In this document: positions 1 through 5,836 of the stretch, one piece after another
How the letters are laid out: every line of letters starts with the position of its first letter
Position numbering within the stretch: the first letter of the stretch is position 1
Source of the DNA: H111-94 sp034436045
GTDB taxonomy: Bacteria > Chloroflexota > Ktedonobacteria > Ktedonobacterales > Ktedonobacteraceae
DNA length: 6,802 nucleotides
NCBI GenBank assembly: GCA_034436045.1
Contig: DAOTVZ010000311.1
Span: forward strand, 1-6,802
Direction of reading: 5' to 3'
Position numbers and translations under genes: made by a program
The notes under the pieces: generated by a model
What the model was told of the DNA's origin: nothing
The model's input: only the letters and a program-made list of their open reading frames with translations
Database searches by the model: none

Positions 1-377
1 TCGGCCAGGAGTACGCGCGTGTACTTGATCTTCTCGCTGATCTGGTCGTCGATGCCCAGCAGGCGCTCGACCGCCAGCGAGTAGGCCAGGTTGTTGCCGA
101 GCGGGGACAGATAGTCCATGCGGTCGGTCAGCACCAGTGCCTGGTGATAGGACTTGGCCTCGGCGGTCTTCTCGATGCCGGTATGCAGGTAGCCGATATC
201 GGGAACGGCCTTGATAACCGTTTCGCCCTCGATGGTCAGGACGAGACGTAACACGCCATGCGTGCTGGGATGCTGTGGTCCCATGTTGATGGTCATAGCA
301 TCGACGCGCTGCCCATCCTCGTTTACCTGGCTCTCATCGATGGTATAGGTTCTTGCGATCTCTTGCTGTTTCATCAT
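1..377 (-). CDS. nuoD: NADH-quinone oxidoreductase subunit D (49 kDa subunit), N-terminal part, cut by window edge
   Basis: NuoD/Nqo4 forms part of the quinone-binding cavity of respiratory complex I, in the peripheral arm next to the membrane. About 125 N-terminal residues are visible; the rest lies beyond the left edge. Diagnostic motifs are GPQHPSTHGVLR at residues 33-44, IGYLHTGIEKT at about 61-71 and DRMDYLSPLGNNLAYSLAVE at 85-104. By family knowledge, H40 and Y89 match the two residues that contact the quinone head group in Thermus Nqo4 (H38 and Y87; the spacing of 49 is the same). The gene starts at tandem ATG codons (375-377 and 372-374), so the first residue could be either Met. The upstream ribosome site is weak (GAG within ACGAGATGAAAT), and the start lies only 11 nt after the nuoC stop, so translational coupling to nuoC is likely. 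Identity is near certain; the exact start is uncertain by one codon. Confidence 0.96.
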   Translation of the reverse strand, partial: MMKQQEIARTYTIDESQVNEDGQRVDAMTINMGPQHPSTHGVLRLVLTIEGETVIKAVPDIGYLHTGIEKTAEAKSYHQALVLTDRMDYLSPLGNNLAYSLAVERLLGIDDQISEKIKYTRVLLA

Positions 378-388
378 ATTTCATCTCG

Positions 389-1012
389 TTATTGATTAGC
401 AGGCAACGTACCGGGTTCCTGATGGGGGTTAATGCGAACACGGCTTTCGTTCAGTTCGCGCCCATCAGGGGTGCGCAAGGTCTGCTGACCGACAGGTAGA
501 TCGACATCGTAGGGAATCTGGCCGCCCCAGTGTGGCTCCGGTAGATCGAAACCGGTGAGCGGGTAATCCTTGCGCAACGGATGGGTTGTCCAATCCGGGG
601 GCATGAGGATGCGGCGCAGGTCGGGATGACCACTAAAGGTGATCCCGAATAGATCATAGACCTCGCGCTCGTACCAGTTGGCGGCGGGCCAGATGCCGGT
701 AACGCTCGGCACCGCCGGATGCTCTTCGCCCTTCTGTCCCACGCGCACCTTCAGGCGCACGAAGCACTGATGCTCGGTAGAGAGCAACTGATAGACGACA
801 TCGAAACGCGGCACGCGCTGCGGCCAGTCCACCGCCGTCACGGTTTCCAGAAAATCGTAGTTAAGCTGTTTTTTTAAATAAGTGCAGACCGCTAAAAGGG
901 CTTCCGGCTGAAGGACGATAGTTTGTTCATCACGATACTCCACCGTCTCGACCACCGCCTCTGGAAACTGTGCCTTGAGCCTCTCCACGGTCGATGCTGC
1001 TGTTATGACCAT
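389..1012 (-). CDS. nuoC: NADH-quinone oxidoreductase subunit C (30 kDa subunit)
   Basis: NuoC/Nqo5 is a cofactor-free subunit of the peripheral arm of complex I that packs against NuoD and NuoB. The 207-residue protein has the expected length for a stand-alone NuoC, so it is not a NuoCD fusion. The 30-kDa family signature is clear: YEREVYDLFGITF at residues 114-126, HPDLRRILMP at 129-138, then HPLRKDYPL at 144-152. The N-terminal 100 residues carry the usual alpha/beta fold pattern, including FLETVTAVDWP at 54-64. The C-terminal tail after about residue 175 is polar and likely flexible. The ATG at 1010-1012 is preceded by GAGGA (1020-1024 on the plus strand) with 7 nt spacing, which supports this start. 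It follows nuoB after an unusually long 259-nt spacer but sits 11 nt before nuoD, so it may be expressed partly independently of nuoAB. Confidence 0.97.
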   Translation of the reverse strand: MVITAASTVERLKAQFPEAVVETVEYRDEQTIVLQPEALLAVCTYLKKQLNYDFLETVTAVDWPQRVPRFDVVYQLLSTEHQCFVRLKVRVGQKGEEHPAVPSVTGIWPAANWYEREVYDLFGITFSGHPDLRRILMPPDWTTHPLRKDYPLTGFDLPEPHWGGQIPYDVDLPVGQQTLRTPDGRELNESRVRINPHQEPGTLPANQ

Positions 1013-1044
1013 ACTACATTCCTCACAAGAGTGTGGTTCTTCCG

Positions 1045-1086
1045 CACCAGGGTGTGATCAATCACCACCAGGGTGTGATCAATCAC
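1045..1086. repeat. perfect 21-bp tandem duplication in the nuoB–nuoC spacer
   Basis: Two identical 21-bp units lie end to end at 1045-1065 and 1066-1086; each starts CACCAGGGTGTGATC and ends AATCAC. Each unit contains the dyad GTGAT-CA-ATCAC with a TGATCA core. A 21-bp period equals about two turns of B-DNA, so two dyads would face the same side of the helix, as expected for paired protein-binding sites. That functional reading is inference; the duplication itself is seen directly. Confidence 0.9.
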
Positions 1087-1090
1087 ACCC
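1071..1090. promoter_or_regulatory. 20-bp palindrome, candidate operator
   Basis: The sequence GGGTGTGATCAATCACACCC has two perfect 9-bp arms around a central CA. It overlaps the second 21-bp repeat unit and is completed by the four bases after it. The first repeat unit (1050-1069) has the same left arm but a degenerate right arm. The near-perfect symmetry fits a dimeric transcription factor site, about 60 bp upstream of the nuoC start codon on the coding strand. No T-run follows on either strand, so it does not look like an intrinsic terminator. The binding protein is unknown. Confidence 0.5.
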
Positions 1091-1107
1091 CTACAACCTC
1101 GCGCTAC

Positions 1108-1190
1108 TGACGCCCACAAGGGGTGTCACTACATGGATGGTGCGCCTCTGGCACGGTTTCTACATGTAGTGATACCCCTTGTGGGTGTCA
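1108..1190. repeat. 28-bp inverted repeat with 27-nt loop, nested palindromes
   Basis: The arms at 1108-1135 and 1163-1190 are complementary at 26 of 28 positions, and both exceptions are G·T pairs on the plus strand (1112/1186 and 1125/1173). Each arm is also an imperfect palindrome: 1108-1128 can fold as an 8-bp stem with a 5-nt loop, as can 1170-1190, each with one G·T pair. The region can therefore form either one long hairpin or two short ones. In the nuo transcript, which is the minus strand, the exceptions become C/A mismatches, but the long stem would still be strong. There is no T-run for a terminator and no obvious target-site duplication for a mobile element. A role in mRNA processing, protein binding or a small repeat element is possible. 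Confidence 0.85.
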
Positions 1191-1271
1191 TGTGCATATC
1201 ATGTTTCTACCGCACGCTCGTTGGTATGCGGACAGGGTGTCGATGTGTATCACGCATGGGTTCAGGCATCG

Positions 1272-1868
1272 TTACACCTCGTCACCGATCGGTCCCACGA
1301 GCTTGAGGCCGCTGGCCTTGAGTGGATCGGGTGGGTTGGGAATACCTTCGCGTATCTTGCGCTGCAACTCGTTGAAGCCGAAGAGCAGCATATCCGGTGT
1401 CGGTGGGCAACCAGGGATGAACACATCTACAGGTACAATTTTATCCACCCCTTGCACAATGGCATAGTTATTGAAGACGCCGCCGCAGGAGGCACAGGCA
1501 CCCATCGAGATCACCCACTTGGGGTCGGGCATCTGATCATAAATCTGGCGTAGCACCGGAGCCATCTTGATAGAGCAGCGACCGGCAACGATCATCAAAT
1601 CGGCCTGGCGGGGCGAGGCACGATAGACCTCGGCCCCGAAGCGAGCGATGTCGAAGCGGTCGGCGCTGGTGGCCATCATCTCAATGGCGCAACAGGCCAG
1701 ACCGAAGAGCGCAGGCCAGAGCGAGGCACTACGCCCCCAATCGATCAGCTTACTCACCTGGGTCGTCAAAATACCGAAATCGCCATTTTTCACGTGCAGC
1801 TCGCGCCGACGCGGTGTCTGACTATTCGAAAACGTCTGCACCGGCTCCCAGGGGTTGGTTACTCCCAT
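1272..1868 (-). CDS. nuoB: NADH-quinone oxidoreductase subunit B (PSST, carries cluster N2)
   Basis: NuoB/Nqo6 holds 4Fe-4S cluster N2, the last cluster before quinone in complex I. With the start chosen here it has 198 residues. The four cluster ligands are visible: adjacent C59 and C60 in GLACCAIEMM, C125 in SMGACASCGG and C154 in PGCPPTPD. Family motifs IVAGRCSIKMAPVLR (about 93-107) and VDVFIPGCPP are also present. An in-frame ATG seven codons upstream (1887-1889) lacks a Shine-Dalgarno sequence. The ATG at 1866-1868 has GGAAAGGAG ending 7 nt before it and overlaps the nuoA stop by 10 bp, the usual arrangement for coupled translation, so it is preferred. The N-terminal extension (residues 1-30) and the C-terminal tail after about residue 175 are somewhat longer than in short NuoB proteins. 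Identity is near certain. Confidence 0.97.
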   Translation of the reverse strand: MGVTNPWEPVQTFSNSQTPRRRELHVKNGDFGILTTQVSKLIDWGRSASLWPALFGLACCAIEMMATSADRFDIARFGAEVYRASPRQADLMIVAGRCSIKMAPVLRQIYDQMPDPKWVISMGACASCGGVFNNYAIVQGVDKIVPVDVFIPGCPPTPDMLLFGFNELQRKIREGIPNPPDPLKASGLKLVGPIGDEV

Positions 1869-2215
1869 GTAAACGCTCCTTTCCGCCACACATACAGATA
1901 GCCAATACCCAGAACCAGCAGGAAAATGAGCAACTCAATCAGCCCAAAAACGCGCAACTGGTGTAAAAGGACAGCAAGTGGATAAAATGAGACAATTTCT
2001 ATATCAAAAGCGATAAAGAGCATACCTGTGAGCAAATACTTCACAGGGAAACGCCGACGAGGGGCTTCAATCTCTTGAATGCCACACTCGTAAGGCGCGA
2101 GTTTTTCTGGCGTCGGATTCCTGGGGCCGAGGATAGCGGTCACGCCCATCACCAGCAAACCAAAGAGAACGGCCAGACCTACCATAATAAGAATGGGGAG
2201 TATTGTTGTTCCCAT
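1859..2215 (-). CDS. nuoA: NADH-quinone oxidoreductase subunit A (ND3 homologue)
   Basis: NuoA/Nqo7 is a small membrane subunit of complex I; its long first loop lies near the quinone entry site. The 118 residues contain three hydrophobic helices at about 5-29, 59-81 and 88-110. The loop carries PYECG at 41-45, whose C44 matches the conserved loop cysteine of ND3 (known from the active/deactive switch of the mitochondrial enzyme). RFPVKYLLTGMLFIAFDIEI at 55-74 is the most conserved family block and includes the membrane acidic residues D71 and E73. The ATG at 2213-2215 has AAGGA 8 nt upstream. It is the first gene of the operon here: only a divergent promoter region lies upstream. Its last 10 bp overlap nuoB. 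Confidence 0.97.
   Translation of the reverse strand: MGTTILPILIMVGLAVLFGLLVMGVTAILGPRNPTPEKLAPYECGIQEIEAPRRRFPVKYLLTGMLFIAFDIEIVSFYPLAVLLHQLRVFGLIELLIFLLVLGIGYLYVWRKGAFTWE
1876..1884 (-). promoter_or_regulatory. strong ribosome binding site that fixes the nuoB start
   Basis: On the minus strand this reads GGAAAGGAG, with AGGAG ending 7 nt before the ATG at 1866-1868. The alternative start at 1887-1889 is preceded by TTGGCTATCTGTATGT, which has no such site. The ribosome binding site lies inside the end of nuoA. Confidence 0.8.
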
Positions 2216-2321
2216 AGGCGGGATCCTTCACTCTCTCTCTATATCTGTGCGCCGGGCGACGCTGCCAGGAGCTATAGACCCATCGTAGCAGTAGTGTCCT
2301 GAGTACACTTCCTCACCGTCA

Positions 2322-2351
2322 ATCCTAGCACAGTAGACATGGTAGTGTCAA
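2322..2351 (-). promoter_or_regulatory. candidate sigma70-type promoter of the nuo operon
   Basis: On the minus strand a perfect TTGACA (2346-2351) is followed after 18 nt by TAGGAT (2322-2327), which matches 4 of 6 bases of the -10 consensus and carries an extended -10 TG at the right distance (TGCTAGGAT). Transcription would start near 2314, leaving a leader of about 100 nt before nuoA. Prediction by eye only. Confidence 0.5.
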
Positions 2352-2409
2352 ATTATTCGCTCTTCTAATAATAAAGCAGAGCTACAGAACTGTTTCATGG
2401 TAGTTGCGG

Positions 2410-2439
2410 TTGCGAAGATTGTCACAAATCGGGTATAAT
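2410..2439 (+). promoter_or_regulatory. candidate sigma70-type promoter of the mannosidase gene
   Basis: TTGCGA (2410-2415) and a perfect TATAAT (2434-2439) are separated by 18 nt. Transcription would start near 2446, giving a leader of about 100 nt before the ATG at 2547. The leader holds no clear regulatory structure that I can see. Together with the promoter facing nuoA, this makes 2216-2546 a divergent promoter region with the two -35 boxes about 60 bp apart. Confidence 0.5.
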
Positions 2440-2536
2440 TTGCATTATTCTAAACAGCTAAAGATGTTTGCTATGTGGCCTGTTGTGCTTTACTGCGTGC
2501 TGTAGTGTTATGAAGAGAGCCTTGTCTTCTTCCCTT

Positions 2537-2540
2537 GAGG
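2537..2540 (+). promoter_or_regulatory. ribosome binding site that decides the mannosidase start
   Basis: GAGG ends 6 nt before the ATG at 2547-2549. An in-frame TTG at 2535-2537 would give four more residues (MRCL), but it overlaps this site and lacks a ribosome site of its own, so the ATG is the better start. Confidence 0.65.
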
Positions 2541-2546
2541 TGCCTT

Positions 2547-5500
2547 ATGCCGGAGCAGCTACATATTATCCTGGTTCCACATACCCACTGGGATCGCGAG
2601 TGGTATCAAACTTTTCAACAGTTTCGTGTGCGTCTGGTGAAAACTATTGATACACTCCTTAACATTCTGGATCACGATGAGCGGTTTCGCTATTTTATGC
2701 TGGATGGACAGACCATCGTGCTGGATGACTATTTGGAGGTCAGACCGGAGCAGGAGGAGCGCCTGGCACGCTACATCCGCTCAGGACGCATCCTCACCGG
2801 TCCCTGGTATGTGCAACCGGATGAGTTTCTGGTTAGTGGTGAGGCGCTGATTCGCAATTTGCAGGTCGGCCTGCGGCGCGCGGCTCAATTTGGCCCACCG
2901 ATGCGCGTCGGCTATGTGCCGGATTGTTTCGGGCATATTGCGCAACTGCCACAAATCTTGCGCGGCGTGGGCATCGATAATGCGGTCTTCTGGCGTGGTG
3001 TGGGCGCAGAGGCGCAGAAGAGTGAGTTCTACTGGGCCGCGCCCGACGGCACCACTGTCCTGGTGCTGCATCTGGCCGACCCTCTGGGCTACTCGAATGC
3101 ACGCCAGATGCCGCTCAATCCTGATGATTTTGCCGTGCGCGTCGAACTTCTGGTCGCCAATATTCTGCCCAAAGCTACCACCAATGTGCTGCTCTTCATG
3201 AACGGCTCCGATCACCTGGAGCCACAGGCCGGTCTGCCAGCCGTGATCGAGGCTGCCAACCAGCGTCTGGCGCAGCTCGACCCACAGCGTCAGCATTTGC
3301 TGACGAGCCTGGAAGCAGGCGACAGCGATGCTTCGGTCGAGTATGATGCGATAGATGTGCAGATTGGTACATTGCCACAATATATCCAGCGTGTGCGCGA
3401 GGTGCATACCATTATGGAGAGCGTCGGACGGGCGCAACCCTGGCAAACGCTCAGTGGCGAGATGCGCAGCAGCCAGTTCGCGCACCTGCTACCCTCTGTG
3501 CTTTCTTCGCGCATGTGGATTAAGCAGCAGAACAACACGACGGAACACCTGCTGGAGCGCTGGGTTGAGCCGTTGACGGCCTGGGCCTCGCGGCTGAACG
3601 ATGAGTATGAATATCCCACCGGTCTGATTGCGCTGGCGTGGCGCTACCTGCTGCAAAACCACCCCCATGATAGCATTTGTGGCTGTAGCATTGACCAGGT
3701 ACACCGCGAAAATGCCGTGCGTTTCGCTCAGAGTCAGCAGATTGGCGAGAGTGTGCTTCAGCAGGCCATGCAGGCTATCGCGGCACAGGTGGATACGCGC
3801 GCGCCCTTCGCGGTCCCACATCCCAGCCATCAGCCGGTGCCTATTCTGGTGTTCAATCCGGCGGGGGCACGTAACGAGCGGGTGCAGTTTGAGGTACAGT
3901 TGCCCGGCTCGCTGCATAATGCCGCCATTGTCGATGCACAAGGACGACGCATGCCCTATCATGTAGTGCAACGCTGGCGACAGGAAATGGGTTCGCTGCC
4001 AGTAGCCCGTGAGATGCTGGCAACGGCAGCGAAGCTGGCAGGAGTGACTACACCAGGCGAACTGATTCAGATGGCGCGCACGATGATGGCAGCGGCAACC
4101 GGCCAGTCCGAAGAGGACTATGATCTAACGCGCGTCTATATCGAACACTACACGGAATCGCCCATCCATCACGAGCCACACACCCCACAGCCCGGTGTGG
4201 TCTATGTCGAGGTGATGGTGGCCCCCAGAGGCCGCGTCTATGTCAACGAGCAGGAGATACTCGCGGCGGGTCAGCAGTTGCTCGACCTGCTGGAGCGCGA
4301 GGATATTCACACGTTGGAGGTTTCGCTGGTCGATCAGGCGCGCGAAACCATCGAGATGCTGGCCTATGACCTGCCCGCCTATGGCTACAAAACCTTCTGG
4401 CTCTATCCACGTGGCCTCTCCGAGCAAATACGGGGCCTCGATACCATCGACACCCACCTGACGGCAGGCGAGAGCAGCATAGAGAACGAGTTCTACCGCG
4501 TGACTGCCGACCCACGCGATGGCACACTGACGGTGCTTGATAAGATGAGTGAAACCACCTTTAGCGGTCTGAATCGTTTTATTGATGGTGGCGACGTGGG
4601 CGACCTGTACAACTATTGTCCGCCGGAAAACGATCTGCTGGTAAGTGAACCGGCTGAGACACCTCGAATCGAGGTCGTGAATCATGCTCCCCTGGCGCTG
4701 ACACTGCGCGTGAGCAGCCGCTGGTCGTTACCAGGGGCTTGCACCGCTAATCGCAAGGAGCGTAGCGTGCGTTTGACGAGTTGCCCCATCGTGAGCGAGA
4801 TTACACTTACGGCGGGTGTACAGCGCGTTGATATTCATACTAGTGTAGAGAATAAGGTCAGGGATCATCGACTGCGCGTGCTGTTTCCTGTGCCTTATCT
4901 GGTAGAACAGGTAGCGGTCGATGGTACTTTCGAGGTGCGCATGCGCCCGGCACGCCATCCTGAGCCAGAAGACAAGGAGGAGTGGATTGAGACGCCGGTC
5001 AGTACCTTCCCGCAGAAACGCTTTGTAGATATTGGAAACGAAGAGAGCGGTTTATCCGTTTTAAATAGGGGGCTACCGGAGTACGAAGTGGTGCTGGAGG
5101 GGCCGGGCATCAGGTCGGGCCAGGAGGCTGGCGTCGCCATCACGTTGTTGCGCTGTGTAGAGTGGTTATCGCGTGGTGATCTGCAAACGCGGCGCGGGCA
5201 CGCCGGGCCGATGGAGCATACGCCGGAGGCACAGTGCCTGGGACGACATGAATTTGATTACGCGCTGGTACCGCATACTGGTGACTGGCAGGCCCAGAAC
5301 GGACTGGTGCTGCGCGAGGCTCTGGCCTTCAATACTCCGCTCACAACACGCACTATGACAGATATACTACATGAAGGACGGTTAGCGGCGCAGGCAACTC
5401 TGCTCAGCGCTGAGCCGTGTACCATCGTCATCAGCGCGATCAAACGCCAACAAGATGGTGAAGGAATCGTTGTGCGAGTGTATAATCCGCAGGCCCATAG

Positions 5501-5651
5501 CGTGCAGGCGCAGATACATCCGCGCTTCGCATATACGCAGGTCTTTCTCACCGATCTGTTGGAGGAGACACGGGAGCCGCTCACTAGTGAGCAGGGAGGG
5601 ATAGACATAGCGATACGTGGAGGGGGCATTATAACGTTAATATTTGTGTAA
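2547..5651 (+). CDS. GH38 family alpha-mannosidase, cytoplasmic type
   Basis: This 1034-residue protein belongs to glycoside hydrolase family 38, zinc-dependent retaining alpha-mannosidases. The N-terminal catalytic domain (about 1-270) opens with VPHTHWDREW at 10-19, giving zinc ligands H14 and D16. D126 in YVPDCFGH is the expected nucleophile and third ligand, and D222 in NGSDHLEP aligns with the acid/base residue. A helical middle domain follows (about 270-380) and ends in QNHPHDSICGCS, where H374 would be the fourth ligand. The C-terminal beta-rich part contains VFNPAG (435-440), YDLPAYGYKTFWL (607-619) and GGDVGDLYNYCPP (681-693), all typical of bacterial family members. There is no signal peptide, so it probably acts in the cytoplasm. 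It is longer than E. coli MngB (877 residues); extra sequence seems to lie at about 478-602. The substrate (mannosyl oligosaccharide, mannosylglycerate or other) cannot be told from sequence, and no sugar transporter or kinase is adjacent. Confidence 0.94.
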   Translation: MPEQLHIILVPHTHWDREWYQTFQQFRVRLVKTIDTLLNILDHDERFRYFMLDGQTIVLDDYLEVRPEQEERLARYIRSGRILTGPWYVQPDEFLVSGEALIRNLQVGLRRAAQFGPPMRVGYVPDCFGHIAQLPQILRGVGIDNAVFWRGVGAEAQKSEFYWAAPDGTTVLVLHLADPLGYSNARQMPLNPDDFAVRVELLVANILPKATTNVLLFMNGSDHLEPQAGLPAVIEAANQRLAQLDPQRQHLLTSLEAGDSDASVEYDAIDVQIGTLPQYIQRVREVHTIMESVGRAQPWQTLSGEMRSSQFAHLLPSVLSSRMWIKQQNNTTEHLLERWVEPLTAWASRLNDEYEYPTGLIALAWRYLLQNHPHDSICGCSIDQVHRENAVRFAQSQQIGESVLQQAMQAIAAQVDTRAPFAVPHPSHQPVPILVFNPAGARNERVQFEVQLPGSLHNAAIVDAQGRRMPYHVVQRWRQEMGSLPVAREMLATAAKLAGVTTPGELIQMARTMMAAATGQSEEDYDLTRVYIEHYTESPIHHEPHTPQPGVVYVEVMVAPRGRVYVNEQEILAAGQQLLDLLEREDIHTLEVSLVDQARETIEMLAYDLPAYGYKTFWLYPRGLSEQIRGLDTIDTHLTAGESSIENEFYRVTADPRDGTLTVLDKMSETTFSGLNRFIDGGDVGDLYNYCPPENDLLVSEPAETPRIEVVNHAPLALTLRVSSRWSLPGACTANRKERSVRLTSCPIVSEITLTAGVQRVDIHTSVENKVRDHRLRVLFPVPYLVEQVAVDGTFEVRMRPARHPEPEDKEEWIETPVSTFPQKRFVDIGNEESGLSVLNRGLPEYEVVLEGPGIRSGQEAGVAITLLRCVEWLSRGDLQTRRGHAGPMEHTPEAQCLGRHEFDYALVPHTGDWQAQNGLVLREALAFNTPLTTRTMTDILHEGRLAAQATLLSAEPCTIVISAIKRQQDGEGIVVRVYNPQAHSVQAQIHPRFAYTQVFLTDLLEETREPLTSEQGGIDIAIRGGGIITLIFV

Positions 5652-5836
5652 TGGACAGCCTGTATAATGAAGCATAAAGAGACGTGCTGATGAATACGAG
5701 GGCTGATTGTCCTGAGCAGGCGTCTAACTATTCTGTTAATACGTTGTAAATGTAATGTAAACTTATCAGAGAGTAGCATGTGTTTTGTACTGATTGATAG
5801 GTACGAAATTCGTTTTTTGAAAGGGGCGTTTGTCCA
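5652..5836. other. 185-nt gap between mannosidase and zinc-ribbon genes
   Basis: No coding sequence is apparent here. An imperfect stem can be drawn between GACGTGCT (5681-5688) and AGCAGGCGTC (5715-5724) with a 2-nt bulge, but no T-run follows, so a terminator is doubtful. A TATAAT at 5663-5668 has no good -35 partner. The distal half (5731-5820) is AT-rich, as promoters often are, but I cannot assign -35 and -10 boxes with confidence. AAAGGGG at 5820-5826 is the probable ribosome site of the next gene. Confidence 0.4.

Noticed and set aside
869..875. Run of seven A on the nuoC coding strand (TTA AAA AAA C), a possible frameshift-prone site
   Set aside because: It encodes ordinary Leu-Lys-Lys, and the full-length in-frame product matches NuoC; there is no sign of a useful alternative product.
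1108..1190. Intrinsic terminator between nuoB and nuoC
   Set aside because: The stem is long, but no T-run follows on either strand, and a strong terminator would cut off nuoCD from the operon promoter.
1045..1190. CRISPR array
   Set aside because: The repeats are directly adjacent or inverted with unequal spacing; there are no unique spacers of constant length and no cas genes.
975..1553. Plus-strand open frames across the nuoB–nuoC spacer and the end of nuoB
   Set aside because: They run antisense to clear nuoB and nuoC coding sequence or through repeats, with no recognisable domain and no convincing ribosome site.
2229..2246. CT-dinucleotide run upstream of nuoA as a phase-variable repeat
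   Set aside because: Only about five CT units, in the leader rather than the promoter or coding sequence; it is more simply a purine-rich stretch before the ribosome site.
2781..3971. Minus-strand open frames of 234 and 160 codons inside the mannosidase gene
   Set aside because: They are antisense to well-conserved GH38 sequence including the catalytic motifs, and their translations look like composition-driven shadows with no known domain.
5807..5819. ACGAAATTCGT followed by a T-run as a terminator before the zinc-ribbon gene
   Set aside because: The dyad leaves only a 1-nt loop, or a 3-bp stem with a realistic loop, too weak for a terminator.
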